Assembly (NCBI RefSeq): GCF_010728325.1
Contig: NZ_AP022570.1
Location: 4,898,001-4,962,000, forward strand
DNA: 64,000 bases
From: Mycolicibacterium poriferae
GTDB taxonomy: Bacteria > Actinomycetota > Actinomycetes > Mycobacteriales > Mycobacteriaceae
Direction: 5' to 3'
The translations under genes and the position numbers were made by a program. Numbering within the stretch: position 1 is the stretch's first letter; each line of letters begins with the position of its first letter. Positions 19,146 through 28,431 of this stretch are shown here, in pieces. The notes below the pieces were generated by a model. The model did no database searches. It was not told the DNA's origin and worked only from the letters and a program-made list of their open reading frames with translations.

Positions 19146-20012
19146 ATGAACACAGGTCAGCTGGAGCCGGCGACCAGGCGGTTTCGCGGCTCCGACGGGC
19201 TCACCCTGGTCGCCGACGAGTGGAACGGCGCCGGGTCGGCGGCGCAGGGCTCTGAACCGTCGGTGCTGATGCTGCACGGCGGTGGCCAGAACCGGTTCTC
19301 CTGGAAGAAGACCGGCCAGATCCTGGCGGCGCGGGGCCTGCATGTGGTGGCGCTGGACAGCCGTGGGCACGGCGACAGCGACCGCTCCCCCGACGCTACG
19401 TACACCATCGAGGCGCTGTGCGCGGACACGCTGCAGGTGATCGAGCAGATCGGTCGGCCGGTCGTGCTGATCGGAGCCAGCATGGGCGGGCTCACCGGCA
19501 TTCTGGCCGCGCGCCAGGCGGGGTCGCGACTGGTCACCAAACTCGTGCTCGTCGACGTGGTGCCGCGCTACGAGAAGGACGGCAGCGCCCGCATCCGCGA
19601 GTTCATGTTCAGCCACGTACACGGCTTCGACTCGCTGGAGCAGGCCGCCGATGCCGTCGCCGCCTATCTGCCGCACCGCACCCGGCCCAGAAGTCCGGAG
19701 GGGCTGAAGAAGAACCTGCGACACCGCAACGGACGCTGGTACTGGCACTGGGATCCCGCGTTTCTGACCAAACCGAACGAAGACCCGTTCGTGCGAGTCG
19801 AGCTGCTCGAGCAGGCCGCCGTCGAGTTGGGCATCCCGATCCTGCTGATCCGCGGCAAGCTTTCCGACGTGGTCAGCGAGGAGGCCGTGGCCGACTTCCT
19901 CGACAAGGTGCCCACCGCGGAATTCGTCGAGTTGTCCGGTGCAGGCCACACCGCTGCCGGCGACGACAACGACGCGTTCTCCGAGGCCGTCGTCGAATTC
20001 GCGCTCCGGTGA
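19146..20012 (+). CDS. Alpha/beta hydrolase
   Basis: A 288-residue serine hydrolase. The oxyanion-hole motif HGGGQN, the nucleophile elbow GASMGG and a late His in SGAGHT complete the triad with an Asp near ILLIRGKLSDVV. It resembles mycobacterial esterase or peroxidase-like hydrolases; substrate unknown. A GAGAGGAA ribosome site precedes the ATG. Its stop overlaps the GTG start of the next gene (GTGA), so the two are translated together. Confidence 0.9.
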   Translation: MNTGQLEPATRRFRGSDGLTLVADEWNGAGSAAQGSEPSVLMLHGGGQNRFSWKKTGQILAARGLHVVALDSRGHGDSDRSPDATYTIEALCADTLQVIEQIGRPVVLIGASMGGLTGILAARQAGSRLVTKLVLVDVVPRYEKDGSARIREFMFSHVHGFDSLEQAADAVAAYLPHRTRPRSPEGLKKNLRHRNGRWYWHWDPAFLTKPNEDPFVRVELLEQAAVELGIPILLIRGKLSDVVSEEAVADFLDKVPTAEFVELSGAGHTAAGDDNDAFSEAVVEFALR

Positions 20013-22966
20013 GCACATCCCGGGCCGGGGGCTTCAACTTCCTCGAACATCCCGAGCTGCCCGCTCCCGCGGTCAGCGACGCTGAAGCGCGCACGATCCT
20101 CGCCGAGCACTACGACATCCAGGCCGCCGTCCAGTCGCTGGGCAGCCAGCAGGACAAGAACTTTCTGGTTCGCGGCGCCGACGGCAGCGTTCTGGGGGTG
20201 CTCAAGATCGCCAACCCGGCATTCGGCGCCGTCGAGATCGAGGCGCAGGATCGTGCGGCCCGCCACATCGCCGAAGCCGAGCCGCAGTTGCGGGTCGCGG
20301 TGCCGCTGCCCAACTCAGCCGGCGCGGCGTGCACCGCGGTCGACGGCATGCTGGCCGGCACGGCCTACGTGCGCCTGCTGCGCCACCTCGACGGCGGAAC
20401 GCTGGACACCGCCGGATATCTGACTCCCGAGCTCGTCGCCGGGCTCGGCAACGTCGCGGGCCGGGTCAGCCGGGCGCTTCGCGACTTCGACCATCCCGGT
20501 CTGGACCGGGTCCTGCAGTGGGACCTGCGCTTCGGCATGCACGTCGTCGACGCGCTGATCGGCCACGTCGGCGACACCGCGCTGCGGCAGCGGCTGCAGA
20601 CCGCGGCCCGCGAAGCCTGGGACCAGCTGGCGCCGCTGGATGACGCGCTCCCCCGCCAGGCCGCGCACATCGACCTGACCGACGCCAACGTCGTGCTCTC
20701 CACCCCCCTGGGCACGGGCGACGAACCGCGGCCGGACGGGGTCATCGACTTCGGCGACCTGTGCCGCACCTGGGCTGTCTCGGAGCTGGCGATCACGGCG
20801 TCCTCGGTGCTGGGACACCCCGGCGCGACCGTCACGTCGATCCTGCCGGCGATCCGCGCCTTCCACGCCGTGCGCCCGCTCTCGCCCGTCGAGGCGGCGG
20901 CGGTGTGGCCGATGCTGGTGCTGCGCACCGTCGTCCTGATCGTCAGCGGCGCCCAACAGGTGCTCCTCGATCCCGACAACGACTACCTCACCGAACAGGC
21001 TGACGCGGAGCGGCAGATGTTCGAGCTCGCCACCTCCGTTGGGCCGCAGGTGATGAGCGCACTCATCACCGCCGATCTCGGGCTGGCGTCGGCGCCGGCA
21101 CCGCTACCTGCGGCGGCGCCGCTGATCGCCGAGGACCCGGCGCAGGTGCACACGCTGGACCTGTCCACCACGTCGGATCTGTACGACGACGCCTTCGACG
21201 ACAGCGGAGTACTGCGAGCCGGCGTCGAAGACGATCTCGCCACGGCCGCACTGCACGACGGTGCGCGCGTCGTCGTCAGCCGGTACGGCGAGGCCCGGTT
21301 GAGCAGGGCCCCCCGGCTGAGCCAGGACACCCCCGCGGTGGTGGCCACCGGGGTCACCCTCTGGGCGACGCCCGGCACGGTGTTGAGCGCGCCGTGGGAC
21401 GGACAGGCCCGCGAAACCGGCCCGGGCTCGGTCACATTGCACACCGACAGCGTGGAGCTGACGCTGGTCGGGGTCACCGACGTCACGCTCGGCGCGGTCC
21501 GGCGCGGCGGGCAGCTAGCGCGGGTGAGCGGGCGGGTGGAGATCACCGCGCGCCCCGTCGGCGCGCCTCCGGCTCCCGCCTTCACCTCCGCCGAGTTGTG
21601 GCCCGGCTGGTCCGCGCTGACCCGCGATCCGCGGCCGCTGCTCGGGCTGCCCCCCGTCGATGGAGCCGACGGCGGCGACCTGTTGGCCCGCCGCGACGCG
21701 AGTTTTGCTCCCGTGCAGGAGTTCTACTACCGCACACCCCCGCAGATCGAACGTGGCCGGCGCCATTTCCTGATGTCGACCGCGGCCCGCAGCTATCTGG
21801 ACATGGTCAACAACGTCACCGTGCTGGGGCATGCACATCCACGGATCGCCGACACCGCGGCGCGCCAGCTGCGCAAGCTCAACACCAATTCGCGGTTCAA
21901 CTACTCGGCCGTCGTGGAGTTCAGCGAGCGCCTGGCCGCACTGCTGCCCGATCCGCTGGACACCGTGTTCCTGGTCAATTCAGGTTCCGAGGCAAGCGAT
22001 CTGGCGATCCGGCTCGCGACCGCCGCGACCGGGCGGCGCGACGTCGTCGCGGTCCGGGAGGCCTACCACGGGTGGACCTACGGCACCGACGCCGTGTCCA
22101 CGTCGACCGCGGACAACCCGAACGCGCTGGCCACGCGGCCCGACTGGGTGCACACCGTGGAATCGCCGAACAGCTTCCGTGGCACGTATCGCGGGGCCGA
22201 GGCGGCTCGGTACGCCAGCGACGCGGTGGCACAGATCCAGGCGTTGGCCACCGAGGGACGAGCGCCGGCGGCATTCATCTGCGAGAGCGTCTACGGCAAC
22301 GCCGGCGGTATGGCGCTACCCGACGGGTATCTGCAGCAGGTCTACGCCGCGGTCCGCTCCGGCGGCGGGCTGGCGATCTCCGACGAGGTCCAGGTCGGTT
22401 ACGGCCGGCTGGGCGAATGGTTCTGGGGATTCCAGCAGCAGGGCGCGGTGCCCGACATCGTGTCGGTGGCCAAGTCGGTCGGCAACGGTTACCCGCTGGG
22501 GGCGGTGATCACCAGCCGCGCCGTCGCCGAGGCGTTCGCCAGCCAGGGGTACTTCTTCTCCTCCACCGGCGGCAGCCCGCTGTCGTGCGCGCTCGGGATG
22601 ACGGTGCTCGACGTGCTCCGCGACGAAGCGCTGCAGGACAACGCCCGTCACGTCGGGGGGCATCTGAAGACCAGGCTCGAGGCGCTGCGCGACCGGCACC
22701 CGATCATCGGTACCGTGCACGGCTTCGGCTTGTACCTCGGTGTCGAGATGATCCGCGATGCGGCGACATTGGAGCCGGCCACGCGGGAAACCCGGGCGGT
22801 CTGCGATCGCATGCTCGAACTCGGGGTCATCATCCAACCCACGGGGGACCACTCGAACATCCTCAAGACCAAGCCGCCGCTGTGCATCGACGTCGAGGCC
22901 GCCGACTTCTACGTCGACACCCTCGACCGGGCGCTGTCCGAGCTGCAGTTCGGCGTGTCGGGTTAA
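20009..22966 (+). CDS. APH-like kinase / M23-like / class III aminotransferase fusion protein
   Basis: A 985-residue three-part protein. Residues about 1-340 form an aminoglycoside-phosphotransferase-like kinase domain (HIDLTDANVVL and VIDFGDL hold the catalytic loop and metal Asp). About 390-530 is beta-rich sequence resembling a degenerate M23 or lipoyl-like domain. About 545-985 is a class III PLP aminotransferase (NSGSEASDLA, the DEVQVGYG motif and the PLP Lys, about residue 822, in VAKSVGNG). The same layout occurs in other bacteria next to amino alcohol metabolism, and the aminotransferase part resembles the ethanolamine-phosphate phospho-lyase group. It may phosphorylate and then eliminate an amino alcohol; the substrate is not shown. 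The GTG start is fixed by its GTGA overlap with the hydrolase. Confidence 0.85.
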   Translation: MSTSRAGGFNFLEHPELPAPAVSDAEARTILAEHYDIQAAVQSLGSQQDKNFLVRGADGSVLGVLKIANPAFGAVEIEAQDRAARHIAEAEPQLRVAVPLPNSAGAACTAVDGMLAGTAYVRLLRHLDGGTLDTAGYLTPELVAGLGNVAGRVSRALRDFDHPGLDRVLQWDLRFGMHVVDALIGHVGDTALRQRLQTAAREAWDQLAPLDDALPRQAAHIDLTDANVVLSTPLGTGDEPRPDGVIDFGDLCRTWAVSELAITASSVLGHPGATVTSILPAIRAFHAVRPLSPVEAAAVWPMLVLRTVVLIVSGAQQVLLDPDNDYLTEQADAERQMFELATSVGPQVMSALITADLGLASAPAPLPAAAPLIAEDPAQVHTLDLSTTSDLYDDAFDDSGVLRAGVEDDLATAALHDGARVVVSRYGEARLSRAPRLSQDTPAVVATGVTLWATPGTVLSAPWDGQARETGPGSVTLHTDSVELTLVGVTDVTLGAVRRGGQLARVSGRVEITARPVGAPPAPAFTSAELWPGWSALTRDPRPLLGLPPVDGADGGDLLARRDASFAPVQEFYYRTPPQIERGRRHFLMSTAARSYLDMVNNVTVLGHAHPRIADTAARQLRKLNTNSRFNYSAVVEFSERLAALLPDPLDTVFLVNSGSEASDLAIRLATAATGRRDVVAVREAYHGWTYGTDAVSTSTADNPNALATRPDWVHTVESPNSFRGTYRGAEAARYASDAVAQIQALATEGRAPAAFICESVYGNAGGMALPDGYLQQVYAAVRSGGGLAISDEVQVGYGRLGEWFWGFQQQGAVPDIVSVAKSVGNGYPLGAVITSRAVAEAFASQGYFFSSTGGSPLSCALGMTVLDVLRDEALQDNARHVGGHLKTRLEALRDRHPIIGTVHGFGLYLGVEMIRDAATLEPATRETRAVCDRMLELGVIIQPTGDHSNILKTKPPLCIDVEAADFYVDTLDRALSELQFGVSG

Positions 22967-23094
22967 GCCAGCACCGGCACTCCTGGCACGGTGTCGTCGG
23001 TGCGGATCTCGCGCAGCCACAGTGCTCGCCGACCGGCGGCTGCGTCGGCGCGAAGGGAGCGACTCTCGTAGAAGGGGGCCTTGCGCACGATCAC
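22963..23094 (-). CDS. Possible small ORF, 43 codons
   Basis: A minus-strand frame with protein-like composition (from GTG at 23094) whose stop TAA overlaps the fusion gene's TAA in the palindrome TTAA. It would be divergent from the cyclase gene with a 25-bp gap. No known family is recognised and no clear -10 element was found, so this may be chance. It is recorded because the 153-bp gap otherwise holds nothing. Confidence 0.25.
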   Translation of the reverse strand: MIVRKAPFYESRSLRADAAAGRRALWLREIRTDDTVPGVPVLA

Positions 23095-23119
23095 GGGTCC
23101 AGCATCCAATACTGGGGCC

Positions 23120-23902
23120 ATGACCGTTGCGCAGATCGCAGCATGGGTGCTGGCGGTGCTCGTCGTCGGTGAGGCGATCGCGCTGGCCGTCGTAGTGCGA
23201 CAGTGGAGGGCCGCCGAACACGAGGCCGACGAGCTCCGCCGCCGCCTCGACACCCGGAACATGCTTTTCACCGGGGGAAGCAAGGCCGTCAAGACCGTGT
23301 GGCAGACGGCCAACATCCTGCGACGCGACGGGTTGGGCGCGGCCGTGCGGTCGTCGATCGAGGAGCTGGCCGACTGGGCCGAGGTGGAGCGCCCGGATCT
23401 GGCCCGACTGGCACCGGGCGGCCGGGTCGCGATCATGTTCTCCGACATCGAGGACTCCACCGCGCTCAACGAGAGGATCGGTGACCGGGCCTGGGTGCGG
23501 TTGATCGGCAAGCACGACAAGGCGGTGCGACGCTACGTCGAGCGTCACGACGGGTACGTGGTCAAGAGCCAGGGGGACGGCTTCATGATGGCGTTCGCCC
23601 ACCCCGATCAGGCGGTCGGCTGCGCCTGCGACATCCAGCGGTCGCTGAGCAAGCGGCCCAACGACATTCGGGTACGTATCGGGATCCACAGTGGGAAGTC
23701 GGTGCTGCGCGGCGACGACCTGTTCGGCCGCAACGTGGCGATGGCAGCCCGCGTCGCCGGGCAGGCCGAGGGTGGCGAGATCCTGGTGAGCCAGGCGGTG
23801 CACGACGCACTCGATGGCGGGGACACCACCTTCGGTGCCGGCCGGGACGTGGAGCTGAAGGGGTTCTCCGGCACGCACCGGCTCTTTCCGGTCGAGGTCT
23901 AG
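23120..23902 (+). CDS. Membrane-anchored class III adenylate/guanylate cyclase-like protein
   Basis: A 260-residue protein: one N-terminal transmembrane helix (about 5-25), a linker, then a class III cyclase domain (about 95-260). The metal-binding Asp in FSDIEDST, the Lys and Asp in KSQGDG, the Asp in DLFG and the Arg in AAR are present. The transition-state Asn, expected three residues before that Arg pair, is Ala (RNVAMAAR). So it may make cAMP or cGMP weakly, or act differently. The ATG at 23120 is chosen over an upstream in-frame start because the hydrophobic helix begins there. Confidence 0.85.
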   Translation: MTVAQIAAWVLAVLVVGEAIALAVVVRQWRAAEHEADELRRRLDTRNMLFTGGSKAVKTVWQTANILRRDGLGAAVRSSIEELADWAEVERPDLARLAPGGRVAIMFSDIEDSTALNERIGDRAWVRLIGKHDKAVRRYVERHDGYVVKSQGDGFMMAFAHPDQAVGCACDIQRSLSKRPNDIRVRIGIHSGKSVLRGDDLFGRNVAMAARVAGQAEGGEILVSQAVHDALDGGDTTFGAGRDVELKGFSGTHRLFPVEV

Positions 23903-24081
23903 TCGCGCTTGTCGGCGGCCGACTCGGCCGCCTCGGCCTCGGTCAACCGCTGGTGCAGGCGCGCCCGGATGTCGTCGGGGGTGTAGGAATTCCGTCGGCG
24001 CTGGTCGCGCGCCACCAGCGCCCCACCCGCCACAACCCCCGCGACGCCTGCCAGACCGACCCACTTCCAGATCCCACGCAT
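23899..24081 (-). CDS. Small single-pass membrane protein
   Basis: A 60-residue protein with a transmembrane helix (about 5-24, [20 protein letters not shown]) and a charged tail ending in an acidic/basic helix. Its stop overlaps the cyclase stop in the palindrome CTAG. It is divergent from the papain-like gene by 26 bp. It looks like a conserved mycobacterial small protein, but no function is known to me. Confidence 0.65.
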   Translation of the reverse strand: MRGIWKWVGLAGVAGVVAGGALVARDQRRRNSYTPDDIRARLHQRLTEAEAAESAADKRD

Positions 24082-24095
24082 GCCGCCAGTCTGCA

Positions 24096-24101
24096 TAAGC
24101 T
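24096..24101 (+). promoter_or_regulatory. -10 element for leaderless papain-like gene
   Basis: TAAGCT lies 6 nt before the GTG at 24108. Confidence 0.45.
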
Positions 24102-24107
24102 GCGGGG

Positions 24108-24800
24108 GTGAAGCCAAGCACGGTGACGCTGCAGCGCGCGCTGGACGAAACCCGCACCGGTGACATCTGGCTGTTCCGCGGACGCTCCGGACCCGACCGG
24201 GCCATTCAGTCGATGACGAACAGCCCGGTCAACCATGTGGGCATGACTGTCGCGCTCGACGACCTGCCGCCGCTGATCTGGCACGCCGAACTCGGCGACA
24301 AGTTGTTGGACATGTGGACGGGCACCCATCACCGCGGGGTTCAGCTCAACGATCTGCGCGAAGCGGTCGAGCGGTGGGTGCACAGCTACGGACAACGTTG
24401 CTGGCTTCGCCAGCTCTCCCCCCACGCGACCACAGAGCAGGAGGACCGGATGCTGCGGGTCATCGCCCGCATGGACGGCACCCCGTTCCCGTCCACCGCA
24501 CGGCTCACCGGCCGCTGGATGCGGGGCAGGCTGCCCACCGTCAGCGACTTCACCCGCGGAATCCCGCTCGTGCACAGGAAAGTTCGCGAGTCGGCGGAGC
24601 GGCGCAAGCAACAGCAGTCCAAGGCCGGGCTGGAGACCGCGTACTGTGCAGAGACCGTCGCCATCACCTATGAGGAGATGGGTCTGTTGCAGACCGAGAA
24701 GCACTACAACTGGTTCGACCCGGGGTCGTTCTGGAGCGGTGACGCGTTGCCGCTTCGGGAGGGCTATCGGCTGGGCGCCGAGATCGCGGTGCTGACATGA
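24108..24800 (+). CDS. Permuted papain-like (YiiX/NlpC-P60-related) hydrolase
   Basis: A 230-residue protein. The N-terminal GDIWLFRG and the His in NHVGM, together with a later Cys in YCAETV, match circularly permuted NlpC/P60 enzymes, in which the His precedes the Cys. Such enzymes act as amidases or lipid acyl hydrolases. No signal peptide is seen, so it is probably cytoplasmic or peripheral. The GTG start is supported by a -10 element 6 nt upstream. The substrate is unknown. Confidence 0.75.
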   Translation: MKPSTVTLQRALDETRTGDIWLFRGRSGPDRAIQSMTNSPVNHVGMTVALDDLPPLIWHAELGDKLLDMWTGTHHRGVQLNDLREAVERWVHSYGQRCWLRQLSPHATTEQEDRMLRVIARMDGTPFPSTARLTGRWMRGRLPTVSDFTRGIPLVHRKVRESAERRKQQQSKAGLETAYCAETVAITYEEMGLLQTEKHYNWFDPGSFWSGDALPLREGYRLGAEIAVLT

Positions 24801-24915
24801 GCAATCCCGCGCCGGCCGCCTCGCGAAACGCCGCGCGAGATCACCCGATCGTGCAGGTCGTAGTGGTTTGCTGAGACGGCGCCCGCATTCGGCAGCGCAA
24901 CAAGGGAGTGCAGGC

Positions 24916-25548
24916 ATGCCGACGACCACCGATCAACCACCCGGCCAGGATGTGTCCGGGGATCTCGCGGAGCCGAAGATGCGTAGTACCAAATGGTCGG
25001 CGATCGCCATCGTCTTGGCGTCGATCGCCACGCTGGCGATCCTGTTCGTGATGCTGAACTCATCGAACGAGCAGTCCGGCGAGGTGCGTTCCGTTCCCGC
25101 CCAGCCGCAGACATTCTCTCCACAGTCACAGCCGCCGGTGCCGCAGACGCGTCTCGACATCCCTCCCCCGCAGGCAGCGCTACCGCCGGCGGCACCCAGT
25201 TCGGCACCCACCACGGCGGCCAGCCCGGCGCCGGTCATCGACGAGCTCGGCTTCGTCGATTCCGAAGCGCGCTGCACCGACGACGAGCAGGCGGTGGCGA
25301 TCGCCCGCACCGAGACGTCGGCGGTGGTGATCTGCCGCGACGCGCAGGGCGACTACGTCTATCAGGGCGTGCGCCTCAGCGACGGCGCATCGCTGCGCCT
25401 GGACGACGTCCGCACCATCCCGGCCGGCTTCGAGGCGCGCAACGGCGCGACCACCTACCGGCTCTCGGCCACCGAGCTGGTCGTCATCGACGGCGAGACG
25501 CTGTACAGCCGCGACCCGATCGTGGAATACCGGGAGGCCAGACCGTAG
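24916..25548 (+). CDS. Mycobacterial membrane-anchored protein with Pro-rich linker
   Basis: A 210-residue protein with a cytoplasmic N-terminus, one transmembrane helix (about 28-46), a Pro/Gln/Ala-rich linker (about 60-107) and a small extracytoplasmic domain with two Cys residues (EARCTDD and VVICRD) that could form a disulfide. An AAGGGAG site lies 8 nt before the ATG. No known family is recognised; the layout suggests a secreted-side sensor or binding domain. Confidence 0.75.
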   Translation: MPTTTDQPPGQDVSGDLAEPKMRSTKWSAIAIVLASIATLAILFVMLNSSNEQSGEVRSVPAQPQTFSPQSQPPVPQTRLDIPPPQAALPPAAPSSAPTTAASPAPVIDELGFVDSEARCTDDEQAVAIARTETSAVVICRDAQGDYVYQGVRLSDGASLRLDDVRTIPAGFEARNGATTYRLSATELVVIDGETLYSRDPIVEYREARP

Positions 25549-25605
25549 GGTCACCGACGCTGGTTCGTGATCTCGTCGCGATCAGCACCGGGAAGGCTCG
25601 ACGGC

Positions 25606-25863
25606 ATGTCTGCGGTCGGGATCGTCGTGCTGCTGGTGGCGGCCCTCGGGGTCGGCTACCTGGCGGGCCGCCGCGCCAATCCGCGCGTCCCGACGTGGCA
25701 GCAGCGCACCAGCCGGACGGTCCTGGGGCGTCAGGCGCTGGTCCTGGCGCTGTTGATGGCCGTAAGCCAGGTCGAGCGATCGACGCACCGACGGCTGCGG
25801 CAGACGGCCCGGCGCGAGCCTGCAATGTCGGTCAACCGGCTGCGACGGCTGGCCCGCCGCTGA
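25606..25863 (+). CDS. Small membrane protein, unknown function
   Basis: An 85-residue protein with an N-terminal hydrophobic helix (about 3-21) followed by a basic tail. A GGAAGG ribosome site precedes the ATG. It is the last gene before the insertion element, whose left end lies 48 bp past its stop. No function recognised. Confidence 0.6.
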   Translation: MSAVGIVVLLVAALGVGYLAGRRANPRVPTWQQRTSRTVLGRQALVLALLMAVSQVERSTHRRLRQTARREPAMSVNRLRRLARR

Positions 25864-25910
25864 GCGGCGTCAACGCCGGCGCTACGCAATGTCAGCCTGA
25901 CAGCTCCGTG

Positions 25911-25929
25911 ATGGACATATCGGGCTGTT
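25911..25929 (+). repeat. Left terminal inverted repeat of IS1182-type element
   Basis: ATGGACATATCGGGCTGTT, identical to the reverse complement of the right end. It lies 81 bp beyond the transposase stop. Confidence 0.9.
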
Positions 25930-26009
25930 GCTATTTGTATGTGGGCGATTGTGGGTGCGCCCGATTAGCGGGTCTGCGATCTGGTGGTCGGTCCCGCCCG
26001 CTGGGGCGT

Positions 26010-27804
26010 TCAGGCCAGGGCGTGGCTCAGGTTGCCGGTGTTGATGGCTTTGAGCAGGTTGTGCACCATCGCGTGGAAGGTGAATTCGGCGGCGGCGCGG
26101 TGATGACCGCGGCTGGTGAACCGGCGGAAATTGAGGTTGTGCTTGGCGTGGCCGAACGGGGTTTCGGCGATGTGGCTGCGCCGACTGTAGAGAGCTGCTC
26201 CCGCGGCGGTGGCGATCCTGTGGGCGTTGCGTTGCGCCGGGCTAGCGTCGGTGGGAGGCGGCCCTGAGGTCGGCCGCTGGCGGGCGGTGTCGCGGACCTG
26301 TGTGTTCTTGCCCGGGGCGATCAAACGCTTCGGTCCCCGACAGGTCAGATTCGCCGCACTCAGGTATCCGGCATCCGCCAAGAGCAGACCGATATCGGTG
26401 GTAGCACCATCTGTGATGTCGTCGTCACCCCAGTGCTGCGGATCAGTGAATGATCCTGTGTCACCGAGGGTTGGGTCACTGTCGGAATCGCCAGTCGGGG
26501 CCAGGCGGTGACGCTCGATCATTTGAGCAGCGGCGTCGGCTTTGGCGGCCATCTCGGCGAACATCACCTTATCGCTGGGACTGTTGCCGACACCGGTAGC
26601 GATGATCACCCGTCCTCGGTGGTCGCGGCCTGACAGTTGTAGCCCTGCACCCAGCCACCGCCACGCAGCGCCATCATCCGTGACTGCGGATCGGTCATAT
26701 TGCGGCGCGCCGGACCCAGATCCGCGGTCGCCCTGGCCGGCTTGTGCGCCGACGTCGCTGCTGTTGCTGCGGCTGCCTGGTCGGCTTGCTCGCGTGCCAG
26801 GCGTCGAGCCAGGGCCTTGTCCCAGCTGGCTCGGGCCTTGCGGACCCGGGCGACCTGCTCGGCCGGTCCTGGTTGAAAACCCCCGCGCACCGGGACGCCA
26901 GCGGTCCACGCGGGCTTGCTCCTCGGCCAGGGCCCGCCGGTAGATCTGCTCTCGGATTTCCACCTCGATCTCCCACGGCGGCTGCCCTTTCTGCCGGCGC
27001 CGCCGGGTGTTGTCCTGCCACTGCGCGAGCAGCTCCGCGCGCGCCTGGATGGCCTGTTCGGCGCTGTTAGCGCGCCGCCGCGCGGCCTGACGACGACGTT
27101 CACGCGCATCGTCCTCATCAGCCAGTTCAGCAATCGCTGCCAGGATTCGAGCGCCCCGCGACTGCGGATTCATCATCGCCGGCGGGGGTGCGGTCATCAC
27201 CGCCCTCGGTGGGCGCCGCGTCCTCGGCGGTGTCGGTGGCGGCATGCTCAGCGGCCGCCCGGCGTGCCTGCTCGGCCAGCGCCGCCGCCAAGCCCTCGCC
27301 GGTGCGGTTAGCCGACAGCGACGCATTCGCAGCGATCTTCACTCCGTCGAGGGCGACCACCCCCAGCCGGGCCAACCCGAGCTTGGCGCACAGCATCAAT
27401 ACCTGCGTGAACAGGTCTGCCGCCGCATCCGCGCAGTCGGCGCGAAACCGCGAGATCGTCACATGATCAGGCACGTCCCCGGCACAGATGATCCGGAACG
27501 CCACATCCCGATGACACAACCGCTCCAACCGCCGCGAGGACCGTTGCCCTTGCGCCCATCCCCAGATCAGCAACGTCAACAGCATGTCCGGGTCATACCC
27601 CGCACGACCGACCCCGCCGGTCTTACGTCCAGCGTGCAACGCTGCGGTGTCCAACGACTCCACGACCTCGATGACCAGCCACACCGGATCGTCGGCGGGC
27701 AGCCAGTCACGCATGTCTTCAGCCAGCAGGAACCGCTGATCTCGATCCACCCGGCGATAACCCTTGGCCACCAACGAATTATCCCAGCTCAACGCATCCA
27801 ACAC
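26010..27804 (-). pseudogene. IS1182-family transposase, three frameshifts
   Basis: DDE transposase of about 598 residues if repaired. The frame changes three times. An extra base lies in the C run at 27154-27157, an extra base in the A/C runs at 26876-26884, and a missing base in the CCC at 26609-26611. Repairing each joins the homology smoothly (SAVAGARILAA, GARGFQPGPAE, TTEDGVIIATG). The first Asp is in VALDGVK, the second in LLADAGY and the Glu in AETPFGHAK, so the catalytic residues survive. Either the gene is newly dead or the assembly has homopolymer errors here. Confidence 0.85.
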
Positions 27805-27840
27805 GCCCAGACAGACCGACCGCAGCTACCTCATTTTTGA

Positions 27841-27859
27841 AACAGCCCGATATGTCCAT
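27841..27859 (-). repeat. Right terminal inverted repeat of IS1182-type element
   Basis: AACAGCCCGATATGTCCAT, 36 bp upstream of the transposase start; perfect complement of the left end. Confidence 0.9.
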
Positions 27860-27904
27860 GATGGCGCTCTCAGACCGACATTACGGTCGAGCAGCCGTTC
27901 AGAG

Positions 27905-28303
27905 TCACATAGCGAACTTGGCGCGCGCCGCATCAGTCACCGGGGTGAACAGGTTGACGAGGTTTCCGTCGGGATCCCTGAACAACAACGCACGGTTTCC
28001 CCATGGCATCGTCGTCGGCTCGGTGACCACGTCGGAGATCTGTTCGCGAAGGCGCCCGTACTCAGCATCGACGTCGTCGACGATGAACTCGACGATTGCG
28101 GTCCGGTTGGCGGCCGGCTCAGCAGATCCTTGCCCGAACAAGGCGACGGTCTTGTCGCTCCCGATGGCCAGCGCTCCGACGGCTGTCGGAATCTCCGCGA
28201 AGAGTTCGTTACCCCAGACGGCGGTGACACCCGTGACCATCTCGTAGAAGGCGACCAATCGCTTCACATCGGCAGTGATGATGCGGATCGAAACCAATCT
28301 CAT
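27905..28303 (-). CDS. VOC/glyoxalase superfamily protein
   Basis: A 132-residue protein with paired beta-alpha-beta-beta-beta units (MRLVSIRIITADVKRLVAFY and a late FRDPDGNLVNLF typical of glyoxalase/bleomycin-resistance folds). AGGAGAG precedes the ATG at 28303. Reaction unknown. It lies 45 bp from the insertion sequence. Confidence 0.85.
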   Translation of the reverse strand: MRLVSIRIITADVKRLVAFYEMVTGVTAVWGNELFAEIPTAVGALAIGSDKTVALFGQGSAEPAANRTAIVEFIVDDVDAEYGRLREQISDVVTEPTTMPWGNRALLFRDPDGNLVNLFTPVTDAARAKFAM

Positions 28304-28431
28304 CGGGACTCTCCTCGGGGTGACACCGAATAATCGGCGGGTGGTCTCAGCGAGCCGCATGGTATGTGCACACCCCGACAAGGCGGCCCCATTCTGTCGT
28401 CGACACGGAACCGGAACTCGACCGCATTCCG

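Larger units (their letters stand above)
25911..27859 (-). mobile_element. IS1182-family insertion sequence, defective
   Basis: About 1.95 kb bounded by perfect 19-bp inverted repeats (ATGGACATATCGGGCTGTT and its complement). It carries one transposase reading leftwards, broken by three frameshifts. Family assignment rests on the transposase (NMTDPQSR, GYNCQA and the DDE residues). Clear target duplications were not found; only AT/GAT-like matches flank the ends. It sits between small accessory genes, so no core gene appears to be cut. Confidence 0.85.

Noticed and set aside
18015..20018. 667-codon minus-strand open frame across VOC, TetR and hydrolase genes
   Set aside because: Overlaps three real genes in other frames and shows no coherent protein family.
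26010..27804. Programmed frameshifting in the transposase
   Set aside because: Three changes at separate homopolymers, in both directions, do not fit the single slippery site of known programmed events.
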